Shown: positions 1 to 11,354, counted from the stretch's first letter. The stretch: 50,747 nt of DNA from Actinomadura sp. KC345 (GCF_004348515.1 NZ_SMKH01000015.1:1-50747), one strand, 5' to 3'. Translations and numbers: made by a program. Notes: generated from the letters alone by a model not told the origin.

Positions 1-1
1 C

Positions 2-1447
2 GCCCAGCCCCTGGACCACGACGATCCCCGCGCCATCGGCGGCTACCGGCTGACCGGGCGCCTCGGCGAGGGCGGCCAGGGCGTCGTCTACCTCGGGGAA
101 GGGCCGTCCGGGGAACGCGTCGCCGTCAAGACGCTCAAGACCACCGACGCCGCCGCCCGCGGCCGCTTCGCGCGCGAGATGCGGGCGGCGCAGCAGGTCG
201 CCCCCTTCTGCACGGCCGCCGTCCTCGACGCGTCCGCGGACGGCGAGGCACCGTACGTGGTCAGCGAGTTCATCGACGGGCCGTCGCTCCAGCAGCGCGT
301 CCGGGAGAGCGGGCCGCTGCGCGGCGGCGACCTGGAGCGGCTGGCCGTCAACACCGCGAGCGCGCTGGCGGCGATCCACGGCGCGGGGATCGTCCACCGC
401 GACCTGAAGCCCGCGAACGTCCTCCTGGGCCCGGACGGCCCGCGCGTCGTCGACTTCGGCATCGCCCGCGCCATCGACGCCGAGACCCACACCCAGGTCG
501 TCGGCACCCCCGCCTACTTCGCCCCCGAATGGCTGCACGGGCACCCGCCGACGGACAGGTCGGACGTCTTCGCGTGGGCGGGCACCATCGTGTACGCGGC
601 GACCGGGCACCCGCCGTTCGGCCCGGCGACCAGCATCCCGGCGACCATGCACCGCATCGCCAACGGCGAGCCCGATCTCGGCGGGGTGCCGCCCTCGCTG
701 CTCCCCCTGATCACCGAGTGCCTGGCCAAGGACCCGGCCCGCCGCCCGTCCGCCCGCGACCTGATGGTGCGCCTGGTCGACCCGTCCGCGGCGAGCGGCC
801 CGGCCCCGGTCACGCAGCCGCCTCCCGTCGTCCAGGGGCAGCCGCCCGCCGGTTCCGCGCCCACGGCTCCCGCCGGTCCCGCTCCCGCGCCCGGCAGGGG
901 CCGCGGGTGGATCATCGCGGGCGCCGCCGCGCTCGCCGTCGCCGCGATCGCCGCCGCGGCCTTCGTCCTCGCGAACACCGGGGACGACGGATCGCCGGGC
1001 CCCGGCCTCTCGTCGAGCGTCGCGGACGAGCCGACATCGCCTTCGGCAACGACGGGCTCCTCGCAGACGGCGCGGCCGTCTCCGGGCGGCGGACCGGGCG
1101 CCGCGAAGATCCCGGCGGACTTCGCCGGCACCTGGACGGGCACCCTGACCCAGACCGGCGGGCTGACCACGGGCGACAGCAGCACCAAGGTGACGATCAA
1201 GCTGGAGGCGGGCGCCACGGACGGCACGTCCGACTACCACGACTGGGGTTGCCACGACACCCTGATCATCACGAGCGCGTCCGCCACCAGCCTCCAGTTC
1301 CAGGAGACCCCGAAGAACAGCCAGGGGAGCCAGGGTTTCTGCATCGGCGGCACCCTGACGCTCAAGAAGGCCGGGGACGGCCTGGAGTACACGTCTCCGG
1401 GCGGTCTCGGCACCACCACCGCGGGCACCCTGCGCCGCGCCGGCTGA
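2..1447 (+). CDS. Ser/Thr protein kinase, transmembrane (5' end outside window)
   Basis: Hanks-type protein kinase of the bacterial PknB group. The frame is open from the first bases of the window, so the start codon lies upstream. It shows the glycine-rich loop GEGGQG, the ATP lysine in VAVK (near base 128), the catalytic loop HRDLKPAN (near 395), the metal-binding DFG (near 451) and an APE motif, so it should be active. A proline-rich linker follows, then one hydrophobic segment at about 902-971, then an outer domain of roughly 140 residues with two cysteines and no recognised fold. There are no PASTA repeats. The cytosolic kinase with a small outer domain suggests a sensor kinase; the signal is unknown. 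Confidence 0.93.
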   Translation, partial: AQPLDHDDPRAIGGYRLTGRLGEGGQGVVYLGEGPSGERVAVKTLKTTDAAARGRFAREMRAAQQVAPFCTAAVLDASADGEAPYVVSEFIDGPSLQQRVRESGPLRGGDLERLAVNTASALAAIHGAGIVHRDLKPANVLLGPDGPRVVDFGIARAIDAETHTQVVGTPAYFAPEWLHGHPPTDRSDVFAWAGTIVYAATGHPPFGPATSIPATMHRIANGEPDLGGVPPSLLPLITECLAKDPARRPSARDLMVRLVDPSAASGPAPVTQPPPVVQGQPPAGSAPTAPAGPAPAPGRGRGWIIAGAAALAVAAIAAAAFVLANTGDDGSPGPGLSSSVADEPTSPSATTGSSQTARPSPGGGPGAAKIPADFAGTWTGTLTQTGGLTTGDSSTKVTIKLEAGATDGTSDYHDWGCHDTLIITSASATSLQFQETPKNSQGSQGFCIGGTLTLKKAGDGLEYTSPGGLGTTTAGTLRRAG

Positions 1448-1542
1448 CGCCCGGCCGGGCCCGACCCGTGACGAACGGCACAGCACCGCGCCGCCGATCA
1501 CCGAATAGCATTCTAAAGTCGGTGTGATCAAGGAGTGGTGAG

Positions 1543-2046
1543 TTGAGCGTCGAGGCGAGCCCGGAGGGCCGGCGGGCGGAGGCCCTGCGGGAGGCCGCCG
1601 ACCTGTGGAACACGCTGTCCGGAGCGGAGTTCATCCGGGCGATGCGCGACAAGCGGGTCCCCGAGTTCTCCGACATCAGCGACCACATCGGGCAGGCCGT
1701 CACGTCCGCCGAGCCGGGCCGGCTGGAGATCGCCTGGACGCCCGGCGAGAAGCTGTGCAACCCGGGCGGCACCGTCCACGGCGGCTACATCGCGATGATC
1801 CTCGACAACGCGGTCTGCCTCGCGGCGAGCAGCACGTGCGACCACTTCATGCCGATGCTCACGCTCAACCTCAACATCGACTACCTGCGCGGCGTCCAGG
1901 CCGGTGAGACGTACACGGTGACCGGGACCTGCGTGCATCCGGGCGGCACCCGCATGGTCAGCAACGCGGTGATCACCGACACGCGCGGGCGTCCGCTGGC
2001 GCAGGCGTCGGCGAGCGTCATCCCCAACAAGGCGTTCGCCCGCTGA
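1543..2046 (+). CDS. PaaI-family hotdog thioesterase
   Basis: Hotdog-fold acyl-CoA thioesterase of 167 residues, the usual length for single-domain PaaI/YbgC enzymes. The motif NPGGTVHGGYIAMILDNA carries the conserved HGG and the acidic residue typical of the active site. The family hydrolyses acyl-CoA thioesters, often aromatic ones; the substrate here is unknown. TTG is the only possible start close to the ribosome site: AGGAG lies 7 bases upstream and an in-frame stop lies just before it. The gene stands alone between the kinase and sppA on the same strand. Confidence 0.85.
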   Translation: MSVEASPEGRRAEALREAADLWNTLSGAEFIRAMRDKRVPEFSDISDHIGQAVTSAEPGRLEIAWTPGEKLCNPGGTVHGGYIAMILDNAVCLAASSTCDHFMPMLTLNLNIDYLRGVQAGETYTVTGTCVHPGGTRMVSNAVITDTRGRPLAQASASVIPNKAFAR

Positions 2047-2126
2047 CGCGCGCTTCGGCCGTGTTCTCGTCCTCCGGTCTGAGACGGCTTGTACCAACGG
2101 TCCAGGGACCCCCGTAGTCGAGCGCA

Positions 2127-2132
2127 TAGGCT
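2127..2132 (+). promoter_or_regulatory. Candidate -10 element for leaderless sppA
   Basis: TAGGCT fits the actinobacterial TANNNT -10 pattern and ends six bases before the sppA ATG, so transcription would begin at or beside the start codon. No Shine-Dalgarno sequence precedes that ATG, which fits a leaderless mRNA. No convincing -35 is visible. Confidence 0.4.
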
Positions 2133-2138
2133 AGGTCC

Positions 2139-3842
2139 ATGGTGGATCCCGGCACAGTCCTCAACGTCATCAAACAGGCCCGCGACCGGCGGACGGCTCC
2201 GCTGATCCTCGAACTGGACCTCACCGAAGGCATCGTGGAGACCTCGCCGGCCGACCCCATCTCCGCGATCCTGTCCATGCGCAGGACGAACCTGCGGGAC
2301 GTCCTGGACGGGCTGCGGCGCGCCCGCTCCGACAGCCGGGTCCGCGCGCTCGTCGTGAAGGTCGGCGGCGGCATCGGGCTGGCGCTCGTCCAGGAGCTGC
2401 GCGAGGCCGTGCAGGCGCTGCGGGACGCCGGCAAGCTCACCGTCGCGTGGGCCGAGACGTACGGCGAGGGCGGGCGCGGCACCGTCCCGTACTACCTGGC
2501 CACCGCCTTCGACAAGGTGTACCTGCAGCCCACCGGGGACGTCGGCCTGGTCGGCATGGCCCTCGAAGAGCCGTTCTTCGCGGGCGCGCTGGAGAAGGCG
2601 GGCGTCGAGCCCCGCTTCGCCAAGCGCCACGAGTACAAGACCATGGCGAACACGTTCGTGGAGAAGACCTATACCCCCGAGCACGAGGAGTCCTCGCGGC
2701 GCCTCGTCACCTCGCTCGGCGAGCAGGTCACCGCCGCCGTCGCCGCCGCCCGCGGGCTCCCCGAGGACAAGGTCCGCGAACTCATGGACCGCGGCCCCTT
2801 CCTCGCCGGCGAGGCGCTGGAGGAGAACCTGGTCGACCGCCTCGGCTACCGCGACGAGGTCTACGCCGACCTGCGCGAGGAGTTCGGCGACGACATCCAG
2901 CTCCGCTACGTCAGCCGCTACAACCGCGCGCACGGCATCGCGAGCATGCTTCCCCAGCCCGGCAAGCAGGACGTCGTCGCGCTGATCAACGGGCACGGCC
3001 CGATCCGGCTCGGCCGCAGCGGCCGCGGCGGCCCGCTCCCGGGCTCCGGTCCCGCGATGGGCTCGGACACCATCGGCGCGGCGTTCCGCGCCGCCGTGAA
3101 GGACGACAACGTCAAGGCGATCGTCTTCCGGATCAACAGTCCGGGCGGGTCCGCCGTCGCGTCCGACGCGATCTGGCGCGAGGTGGTCCTGGCCGGCCGG
3201 GCGGGCAAGCCCGTGATCGTCTCCATGGGCAACGCCGCCGCGTCCGGCGGCTACTACGTCGCGGCGGGCGCCGACACGATCGTCGCGCAGCCCGGCACCC
3301 TCACCGGCTCGATCGGCGTCGTCACCGGCAAGGCCGTGGTGAACGGCCTCCTCGACCGGATCGGCGTGAACTTCGGCAGCGTCGCCGTGGGCGACCACGC
3401 CCGCATGTCCAGCGCCACGAAGGACTTCAGCGACTCCGAGTGGGAACGCGTCAACGCCTCCCTCGACAAGATCTACGACGATTTCACCTCGCGGGTGGCG
3501 GAGGGCCGCGGCCTGTCCCGCGAACGCGTCCACGAACTGGCCCGCGGCCGTGTCTGGACGGGCGCCGACGCCAAGGAGCAAGGCCTCGTCGACGAGCTGG
3601 GCGGGATCGACAGGGCCCTCGACGTGGCCCGCAAGAAGGCGGGTCTCGCCGCCGACGCCCCGGTCCGCGTCTACCCGCACTCCTCTCCCCTGGAGCGCCT
3701 CCGCCCGCCGGAGTCCAGCGAGGACCGCACCGCCGCCTCGGCCCGCTTCGACGGCTGGGGCTCCCTCGGCGGCCTCGCCGCCCGCCTGGGCCTGCCCGCC
3801 GCCGGCCCGCTGACGCTCCCCGGCACCTGGGAGATCCGCTGA
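2139..3842 (+). CDS. sppA: Signal peptide peptidase SppA, long (67K) form
   Basis: Family S49 serine protease of 567 residues with two tandem S49 domains, as in the 67-kDa E. coli type. Such enzymes clear cleaved signal peptides and other peptides at the membrane. The catalytic dyad is visible: the general-base lysine in EYKTMANTF (Lys167) in the first half and the nucleophile in AAASGGYY (Ser369) in the second. Unlike E. coli SppA, no N-terminal membrane helix is evident, so attachment may be peripheral. The stop codon overlaps the putative CTG start of the next gene, suggesting translational coupling. Confidence 0.93.
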   Translation: MVDPGTVLNVIKQARDRRTAPLILELDLTEGIVETSPADPISAILSMRRTNLRDVLDGLRRARSDSRVRALVVKVGGGIGLALVQELREAVQALRDAGKLTVAWAETYGEGGRGTVPYYLATAFDKVYLQPTGDVGLVGMALEEPFFAGALEKAGVEPRFAKRHEYKTMANTFVEKTYTPEHEESSRRLVTSLGEQVTAAVAAARGLPEDKVRELMDRGPFLAGEALEENLVDRLGYRDEVYADLREEFGDDIQLRYVSRYNRAHGIASMLPQPGKQDVVALINGHGPIRLGRSGRGGPLPGSGPAMGSDTIGAAFRAAVKDDNVKAIVFRINSPGGSAVASDAIWREVVLAGRAGKPVIVSMGNAAASGGYYVAAGADTIVAQPGTLTGSIGVVTGKAVVNGLLDRIGVNFGSVAVGDHARMSSATKDFSDSEWERVNASLDKIYDDFTSRVAEGRGLSRERVHELARGRVWTGADAKEQGLVDELGGIDRALDVARKKAGLAADAPVRVYPHSSPLERLRPPESSEDRTAASARFDGWGSLGGLAARLGLPAAGPLTLPGTWEIR

Positions 3843-4315
3843 CCGCGGAGTTCGCCGAGGCCGTCGCGGGCTTCGCCACGGGCGTCGTCGTCCTGACCGT
3901 CCGCGACGGCCGCGACGACCTCGGGACGACCGTGACGTCGTTCATGTCGGTGTCCCTGGACCCGCCGATGGTGCTGGCGAGCGTGACGACGTCCTCCTAC
4001 CTGACCGAGGTCCTGGGCCGCCAGGACCGCTGGGCGGCGACCATCCTGTCCTCCGGCCAGCGCGCCCTGGCCGGGCGCTTCGCCGCCGAGGGCCGCCCCG
4101 GCGCCCGCATCCTCCTCGCGAGCGAACCCCACCACCGAGGCGAACACTCGGACGCCCTGATCCCCGAATCGGGCCGATCCGCCCTGGAATGCGAAACCCG
4201 CCGGAGGGTGGAAGCGGGCGACCACACCCTTTTCGTCGCAGGCATCCTCTCCACCGACTACGTGTCCCGCGACCAGGACTCCTTGATAAGGGTCAACCGC
4301 CGCTACCTGACCTGA
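3839..4315 (+). CDS. Flavin reductase-like FMN-binding protein (putative CTG start)
   Basis: Flavin reductase-like split-barrel protein (HpaC/ActVB type) of about 158 residues. [28 protein letters not shown] and the Tyr-Leu-Thr segment after it match the FMN-binding part of the family, which supplies reduced flavin to monooxygenases. The conserved domain begins right after the sppA stop and there is no ATG, GTG or TTG near its start. The best start is CTG at 3839, overlapping the sppA stop as CTGA and preceded by GGGAG at 5 bases. Its 3' end overlaps the convergent hutI gene by 13 bases. No partner monooxygenase is in the window. Confidence 0.75.
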   Translation: MTAEFAEAVAGFATGVVVLTVRDGRDDLGTTVTSFMSVSLDPPMVLASVTTSSYLTEVLGRQDRWAATILSSGQRALAGRFAAEGRPGARILLASEPHHRGEHSDALIPESGRSALECETRRRVEAGDHTLFVAGILSTDYVSRDQDSLIRVNRRYLT

Positions 4316-5463
4316 CGGCCGGACTTCCAGACGGTGGCGGTCTGGGGGACGCCGGGGCGGTAGGCCAGGTGGATGTGGGAGGGGGCGTCCAGGACGTGGA
4401 CGTCCGCGCGGGCGCCTGGGGTGAGGTGGCCCACGTCGGTGCGGCGCAGGGCTCGGGCGCCGCCCGCCGTGGCGGACCAGACGGCCTCGGCGGGGGTCAT
4501 GTGCATGTCGCGGACCGCGACCGCGATACAGAAGGCCATGCTCGAGCTGTAGCAGGAGCCGGGGTTGCAGTCGGAGGCGAGCGCGACGGTCGCGCCCGCG
4601 TCCAGGAGGCGGCGGGCGTCGGGGTAGGGCTGGCGGGTGGAGAACTCGACGCCCGGCAGGAGGGTCGCGACGGTCTCGGACGACGCCAAGGCGTCGATGT
4701 CCGAGTCGCTGAGGAACGTGCAGTGGTCGGCGGACGCGGCGTCCAGTTCGACGGCGAGTTGCACGGCGGGGCCTTGGGTGAGCTGGTTCGCGTGCATGCG
4801 GGGGCTCAGGCCCGCTTTGACGCCAGCTTCGAGGACTTCGCGGGCCTGGTCGGCGTCGAAGGCGCCCTCCTCGCAGAAGACGTCCACCCAGCGGGCGTGA
4901 GGTGCGCAGGCCGCGAGCATGTCGGTGGCGGCCAAGTGCGTGTAGGCGGCGGTGTCGTCCTCGTATTCGGCGGGGACGATGTGGGCGCCCAGGTAGGTGA
5001 CCTCGTCCGCCAGTTCGGCGGCGATGCGGACGGCGCGCTCCTCCTGGTCGACCGTGAGGCCGTAGCCCGACTTGCATTCGACGGTCGTCGTGCCCTGGCG
5101 CGCCATCTCGGTGATCAGGCGGCGGACGGTGGCGCGGAGGTCGTCGTCGGACGCGGCGCGGGTGCGTGCCACGGTCGTGCGGATGCCGCCCGCGGCGTAC
5201 TTCCGGCCGCTCATCCGCGCGGCGAACTCCTCGGCGCGCTCGCCGGCGAAGACGAGGTGGGCGTGGGAGTCGACGAAGCCCGGCAGGACGGCCCGTCCGG
5301 CGGCGTCGACGGCGGTGTCGGCCGCGGGGGCCTTCGCGGACGGGCCCGTCCACGCGACCCGGCCGTCCTCGATCACCAGGGCGGCGTCATGGACGACGCC
5401 CAGGCCCCCCAGGGCGGGGTCGTTGGTGACCAGCTCACCGATGTTCACGATGGCGGTGCTCAA
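4303..5463 (-). CDS. hutI: Imidazolonepropionase HutI
   Basis: Third enzyme of histidine breakdown: hydrolyses 4-imidazolone-5-propanoate to N-formimidoyl-L-glutamate. It is an amidohydrolase-superfamily TIM-barrel metalloenzyme of 386 residues. [10 protein letters not shown] holds the first metal histidines, MHANQLTQ a further ligand, and SDCNPGS the catalytic aspartate region. The start is TTG at 5463, overlapping the hutF stop as TTGA, with GAGAGGAG 5 bases upstream; a GTG at about 5451 is less likely. It is the last gene of the hut operon and runs 13 bases into the convergent flavin reductase, with no room for a separate terminator. Confidence 0.93.
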   Translation of the reverse strand: MSTAIVNIGELVTNDPALGGLGVVHDAALVIEDGRVAWTGPSAKAPAADTAVDAAGRAVLPGFVDSHAHLVFAGERAEEFAARMSGRKYAAGGIRTTVARTRAASDDDLRATVRRLITEMARQGTTTVECKSGYGLTVDQEERAVRIAAELADEVTYLGAHIVPAEYEDDTAAYTHLAATDMLAACAPHARWVDVFCEEGAFDADQAREVLEAGVKAGLSPRMHANQLTQGPAVQLAVELDAASADHCTFLSDSDIDALASSETVATLLPGVEFSTRQPYPDARRLLDAGATVALASDCNPGSCYSSSMAFCIAVAVRDMHMTPAEAVWSATAGGARALRRTDVGHLTPGARADVHVLDAPSHIHLAYRPGVPQTATVWKSGRQVR

Positions 5464-6851
5464 CCGGGCTCCTCTCGGGTGACGGCGGTGATCGCATCGG
5501 CGAGGGCGCCGGGAACGTCCTCGATCAGCAGGTGGCGGCCGTCGTGGACGATCTGGCGCCCGGAGACGACCACCTCGCGGACGTCGGCGGCGGTGGCGGC
5601 GAACACGGCGGCCTCGGCGGCGTGCTCGGGGGCGGCGCCGACCGTGCGGACCGAGTCGAGGGCCACGGTGACGAGGTCGGCGTACGCGCCGGGCTCCAGC
5701 CGTCCCGCCTCGGGCCAGCCGAGCGCGTAGTGGCCGTTGGACGTGGCGGCGGCGAGCAGCTCCCCGGCCGTCCAGTGGCCGCGGAGGCGGGTGCGGAGCC
5801 GCTCGTCCAGCTCGACCGCGCGGGCCTCCTCGAACATGTCGATGACGGCGTGCTGGTCGGAGCCCAGGCAGATCGGCGCGCCGGCGTCCGCCAGGTCGCG
5901 GGCGCGGCCGATGCCGTCGGCGAGGTCCCGTTCGGTCGTCGGGCACATGCACACGCCGGTCATGGTCGTGCCGAGGAGGCCGATGTCCTCGCCGGTGAGG
6001 TGCGTCGCGTGGACGGCCGTGGTCAGCGCACCCAGCGCCCCGGCCTCGGCCAGGACGCGGGTGGGCGTCATGCCGTAGGCGTCCAGGCACGCCTCGTTCT
6101 CGGCGGGCTGCTCCGACAGGTGGACGTGCAGGGGCGCGCGGTGCTCCTTCGCCCAGGACGCGACCGCCCGGAGCTGCTCGCGGGGCACGGCGCGGACGGA
6201 GTGGATCGCGGCCCCGACCCGGGCGTGCAGCCGTCCCCCCTTGTCCGTCGCCTCGTAGAGGCTGTCGACGCGGCGCGCCCAGTTGCCGGCGGTCCCGTCG
6301 CCGAAGCGGAGCTGCGGGCCCGTGAGCGGCTCGCCGATGCCGCCGGCGAGGTAGCAGGCGTCCAGGAGCGTGATACGGATGCCCGCGTCGGACGCGGCGG
6401 CGATCAGCGCCTCGCCCATCGCGTTCGGCTCGCCGTAGGGGGCGCCGCCGGGCCTGTGGTGCAGGTAGTGGAACTCGCCGACGCAGCTGATCCCGGCGAG
6501 GGCCATCTCGGCGAACACGGCGGTGGCGAGGGAGCGGTAGGAGGCGGGGTCGAGACGGTCGGCGATGCCGTACATCTGCTCGCGCCACGTCCAGAAGGTG
6601 CCGTGTTTCGCCCCCATGGCTTCGCCCCGCCACCCCCCGGTGTGCGCTTGCGCGCGGGAGCGGAGGGCCCGGTGGAAGGCGTGGGAGTGCGCGTCGGCGA
6701 GGCCCGGCAGGGTCAGGCCGGGCAGGCGTCCCGCGTTCCGCGGGGCGGGGACGCCGGCGGCGACGCGGGTGATCCGCTCGCCGTCGGCCTCGATGAGCAC
6801 GTCGGACGCCACTCCGTCGCCGAGCCAGGCGAACTGGGCATGCCACTGCAT
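5460..6851 (-). CDS. hutF: Formimidoylglutamate deiminase HutF
   Basis: Deaminates N-formimidoyl-L-glutamate to N-formyl-L-glutamate and ammonia, committing the cell to the five-step hut route rather than direct formiminoglutamase (HutG-type) cleavage. It has 463 residues and belongs to the amidohydrolase superfamily. Metal-site motifs seen are [13 protein letters not shown] near the N-terminus, HLSEQPAE and [10 protein letters not shown] in the middle, and [10 protein letters not shown] towards the C-terminus. ATG at 6851 follows GGAGT at 7 bases. It lies 10 bases after the M20 hydrolase stop and overlaps the hutI start by 4 bases. Confidence 0.93.
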   Translation of the reverse strand: MQWHAQFAWLGDGVASDVLIEADGERITRVAAGVPAPRNAGRLPGLTLPGLADAHSHAFHRALRSRAQAHTGGWRGEAMGAKHGTFWTWREQMYGIADRLDPASYRSLATAVFAEMALAGISCVGEFHYLHHRPGGAPYGEPNAMGEALIAAASDAGIRITLLDACYLAGGIGEPLTGPQLRFGDGTAGNWARRVDSLYEATDKGGRLHARVGAAIHSVRAVPREQLRAVASWAKEHRAPLHVHLSEQPAENEACLDAYGMTPTRVLAEAGALGALTTAVHATHLTGEDIGLLGTTMTGVCMCPTTERDLADGIGRARDLADAGAPICLGSDQHAVIDMFEEARAVELDERLRTRLRGHWTAGELLAAATSNGHYALGWPEAGRLEPGAYADLVTVALDSVRTVGAAPEHAAEAAVFAATAADVREVVVSGRQIVHDGRHLLIEDVPGALADAITAVTREEPG

Positions 6852-6861
6852 AACGGGACTC

Positions 6862-8061
6862 CTACCCGCACGCCAGGTCGTCCAGTACCGCCGTGAGGGC
6901 CTCGACTCCGACCAGGCGGTCCGCCGGTTCGGCGAACTCCGCGGGGTCGTGCGAGACCCCGGTCGGGTTGCGGACGAACAGCATCGCCGTGGGCAGCCGC
7001 GCCGAGAGGATGCCCGCGTCGTGCCCCGCGCCGGTCGGCAGGACGGGCGCCCCGCCGAGCGTCCCGGCGATCCGGTCGCGGAGGGCCGCGTTGAAGTCGA
7101 CGATCTCGGTGTAGGACTCCTCGGCGAGGTCGACGCTCACCCGGTGCGGGCGCGCGGCGACCCGCGCCGCCTCGTCGATCTGCTTCACCGTCCGCCGGAC
7201 CGCCTCGTCGGCCGGGCCGCGGGCGTCCAGCCACGCCGTGACCGAGGACGCGATCGCGTTCACCCCGCCCGGCACCACCCGGACCTTGCCCACGGTCGCG
7301 ACGGTCCCGTTCCGCTCCGCCGCCTCCCGCGCGGCGATCACCATGCCCGCGAACGGCAGCATCGGGTCGCGCCGGTCGGGCAACCCGGTCGTGCCCGCGT
7401 GGTTGCCCTCGCCGCCGAAATCGAACCGCCACCGGCCGTGCGGGACGATCGCGCTCGCCACGCCGACCGGTTCCCGGAGCGCCCGGCCCTGCTCGACGTG
7501 GAGTTCGACGAAGCAGCCGATGCGCCCGAGGAGGTCGTCGTCCGGGCCGATCGCGGCGGGGTCGAGCCCGGCGCCGTGCATGACCTCGGCGAACGTGTGG
7601 CCGTCGCCGTCGGTGAGCGCGCGGGCCCGCGCCGGGTCGATCGCCCCGGACAGCAGCCGCGACCCGAGGCACGCCACCCCGAACCGCGCGCCCTCCTCCT
7701 CGGCGAACGCCCCGATGCCGATCGGCCGGGTGAGCACGGCGCCCCGCTCCCGGAGCCGGTCGACGGCCGCGAACGCCGACACGACGCCGAGCGGCCCGTC
7801 GAACGCCCCGCCGCCGGGCACCGAGTCCAGGTGGCTCCCGGTCAGGACGGCGTCGCCGCGCGACCCGTCCCCAGGCCACCACCAGGCGACCATGTTCCCG
7901 TTGGGGTCGTGCTCGACGTGCAGGTCACGGCGGCGCGCCTCGTCCACGAACCAGGCGCGGCACTCCAGTTCCGGCGGCGTCCAGGCGAACCGGTGGTACC
8001 CGCCGGTCGCCTCGTCCCGCCCGACGGGCAGCAGCGCCGCCCACATCTCCTCGAAGCTCAT
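6862..8061 (-). CDS. M20-family amidohydrolase (allantoate amidohydrolase-like), candidate formylglutamate deformylase
   Basis: Zinc-dependent M20/M28-type hydrolase of 399 residues, close to the allantoate amidohydrolase / N-carbamoyl-L-amino-acid hydrolase branch. GSHLDSVPGGGAFDG supplies metal and catalytic residues, EEEGARF the glutamate pair, ELHVEQG further ligands, and GAGHDAG a conserved late motif. It sits between hutU and hutF, where N-formylglutamate deformylase would be expected; no other deformylase is in the cluster. I infer that it may release formate and glutamate, but no ureide genes are nearby to support a true allantoate role. The start at 8061 has a strong GGAGGAGG site. 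The frame stays open upstream through a hairpin, but that extension is unlikely to be translated. Confidence 0.82.
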   Translation of the reverse strand: MSFEEMWAALLPVGRDEATGGYHRFAWTPPELECRAWFVDEARRRDLHVEHDPNGNMVAWWWPGDGSRGDAVLTGSHLDSVPGGGAFDGPLGVVSAFAAVDRLRERGAVLTRPIGIGAFAEEEGARFGVACLGSRLLSGAIDPARARALTDGDGHTFAEVMHGAGLDPAAIGPDDDLLGRIGCFVELHVEQGRALREPVGVASAIVPHGRWRFDFGGEGNHAGTTGLPDRRDPMLPFAGMVIAAREAAERNGTVATVGKVRVVPGGVNAIASSVTAWLDARGPADEAVRRTVKQIDEAARVAARPHRVSVDLAEESYTEIVDFNAALRDRIAGTLGGAPVLPTGAGHDAGILSARLPTAMLFVRNPTGVSHDPAEFAEPADRLVGVEALTAVLDDLACG

Positions 8062-8083
8062 ACCCCTCCTCCTCCCCAACGTC

Positions 8084-8137
8084 GACTTGCGGCGTGTTGT
8101 TGTTTTGGAGCGCGCCATAACAACAACACGCCGCAAG

Positions 8138-8139
<2 letters not shown>
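8084..8139. repeat. Perfect 21-bp inverted repeat between hutU and the M20 gene
   Basis: Two perfectly complementary 21-base arms (8084-8104 and 8119-8139) flank a 14-base loop. Each arm contains GTGTTGTTGTT or its complement, unusually T/A-rich for this genome. The right arm covers part of the hutU stop codon. In the polycistronic mRNA this makes a very stable stem-loop 22 bases before the next gene. It could be an attenuator, an RNA-processing or stability element, or a dispersed REP/MITE-like repeat. Confidence 0.85.
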
Positions 8140-9787
<1,648 letters not shown>

Positions 9788-9797
9788 GCGAACTCCT

Positions 9798-11354
9798 TCA
9801 GGACAGGGGACCGGTGACGGCCTCGGCGGCGGCGACCAGCGAGCCGTCCACGACCATCCCGGTCGCGGCGGCCATCTCGGGCGCGAGGTAGCGGTCCGGG
9901 CCGGGCGGCGGGACCGCCTCCCGCAGCTTCGCGACGACGGCCGCGGTCGCCGGGCCCGGACGCAGCGGGGTGCGCAGGTCCAGGGCCCGCGCGGCGGTGA
10001 GGATCTCGATGGCGACCACCTGCGCCAGCCCGTCGACCGACCGGCGCAGCTTGCGGGCCGCGTTCCAGCCCATCGACACGTGGTCCTCCTGCATGGCCGA
10101 GCTCGGGATCGAGTCGGCGCTGGCCGGCGCGGCCCGCCGCTTCAGGTCCGAGACGATCGCGGCCTGCGTGTACTGGGCGATCATGTGACCGGAGTCGACG
10201 CCGGGGTCGTCGGCGAGGAAGGCGGGCAGCCCGGCCGAGCGGGCCTTGTCGAGCATCCGGTCGGTGCGGCGCTCCGACATCGACGCGACGTCGGCCGTCG
10301 GCACCGCGAGGAAGTCCAGCACGTACGCGATGGGCGCGCCGTGGAAGTTGCCGTTGGACTCGACCCGTCCGTCGGGCAGGACGACCGGGTTGTCGATGGC
10401 GGACGCCAGCTCCCTGCGCGCGACGAGTTCGGCGTGCTCGACCGTGTCCCGCGCCGCGCCGTTCACCTGCGGGGCGCAGCGCAGCGAGTACGCGTCCTGG
10501 ACCCGGGTGCAGTCGGGCCCGCGATGCGAGTCCATGATCTCCGAGTCGCCGAGCAGCGCCCGCAGGTTGGCGGCCGAGGCGGCCTGCCCCGGATGCGGCC
10601 GCAGGCTCTGCAGGTCGGCGGCGAAGACCCGGTCGGTGCCGAGCAGCGCCTCCACGGTCATCGCGGCGGCGACGTCCGCCGCGACGAGAAGTCTCCGCAG
10701 GTCGTGGATGGCCAGGACGAGCATGCCGAGCATCCCGTCCGTCCCGTTCAGGAGGGCGAGCCCTTCCTTGGCGCCGAGCTTGACCGGCGTGATCCCGGCC
10801 TCGCCCAGCGCCTCCGCCGCCGGTTTCAGCTCGCCGCCGGCGTCCCTGACCGAGCCCTCGCCGATCAGCGCCAGCGCCACGTGCGCGAGCGGCGCGAGAT
10901 CTCCGGAGCATCCGAGGCTGCCGTGCTCGAAGACCTGGGGCGTGATCCCCGCGTTCAGCAGCCCGGCCAGCGTCCGCGCCGTGGTGGGCTGCACCCCGGT
11001 CCGTCCCGTGGCGAGCGTGCGCAGCCTGAGCAGCATCAGCGCCCGGACGACCTCCCGCTCGACCTCGGGCCCGGATCCCGCCGCGTGCGACCGGACGATG
11101 TTGAGCTGCAACTGCGCCCGCAGGTCCGGGGCGATGTGCCGGGTGGCGAGGGCCCCGAACCCGGTGGAGACCCCGTAGACGGGGGTCGGGCGGGCCGACA
11201 GCTCCTCGACATGCGCCCGCGCCTCGCCGACCAGCTTCAGCGCCTCGTCCGAGAGCGAGACCCGCGCGCCGCCCCGCGCCACCGCCACGACCTGCCCGAA
11301 CGTCAGCGCTTCCGGTCGGACCTCGACCTCTGCATCCGCCATGCCGAAACTCAT
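9798..11354 (-). CDS. hutH: Histidine ammonia-lyase HutH (Cys-Ser-Gly MIO triad)
   Basis: First enzyme of histidine breakdown: eliminates ammonia from L-histidine to give urocanate. About 518 residues. Family landmarks are VYGVSTGFG (catalytic Tyr), [18 protein letters not shown] and the QEDHVSM acid motif. The self-forming electrophile MIO normally comes from Ala-Ser-Gly; here the motif reads [14 protein letters not shown], so the triad is Cys-Ser-Gly with the key serine kept. Activity is expected. Possible ATG starts are 11363, 11354 and 11342; none has a strong ribosome site, and 11354 is a compromise. It is the first gene of the operon, divergent from the IclR regulator. Confidence 0.94.
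   Translation of the reverse strand: MSFGMADAEVEVRPEALTFGQVVAVARGGARVSLSDEALKLVGEARAHVEELSARPTPVYGVSTGFGALATRHIAPDLRAQLQLNIVRSHAAGSGPEVEREVVRALMLLRLRTLATGRTGVQPTTARTLAGLLNAGITPQVFEHGSLGCSGDLAPLAHVALALIGEGSVRDAGGELKPAAEALGEAGITPVKLGAKEGLALLNGTDGMLGMLVLAIHDLRRLLVAADVAAAMTVEALLGTDRVFAADLQSLRPHPGQAASAANLRALLGDSEIMDSHRGPDCTRVQDAYSLRCAPQVNGAARDTVEHAELVARRELASAIDNPVVLPDGRVESNGNFHGAPIAYVLDFLAVPTADVASMSERRTDRMLDKARSAGLPAFLADDPGVDSGHMIAQYTQAAIVSDLKRRAAPASADSIPSSAMQEDHVSMGWNAARKLRRSVDGLAQVVAIEILTAARALDLRTPLRPGPATAAVVAKLREAVPPPGPDRYLAPEMAAATGMVVDGSLVAAAEAVTGPLS

Noticed and set aside
1881..3680. A 599-codon open frame on the minus strand across sppA
   Set aside because: It is a by-product of high GC: the plus strand carries an intact SppA with catalytic residues, and the antisense product has no recognisable motif.
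4303..6846. One long minus-strand frame that would fuse a 5' extension to HutI
   Set aside because: The upstream half is out of frame with HutF, which covers the same bases with full family motifs; HutI has its own TTG start and ribosome site.
8062..8136. N-terminal extension of the M20 hydrolase through the hairpin
   Set aside because: The frame is open, but homologous sequence and a strong ribosome site begin at 8061, and the bases belong to the inverted repeat.
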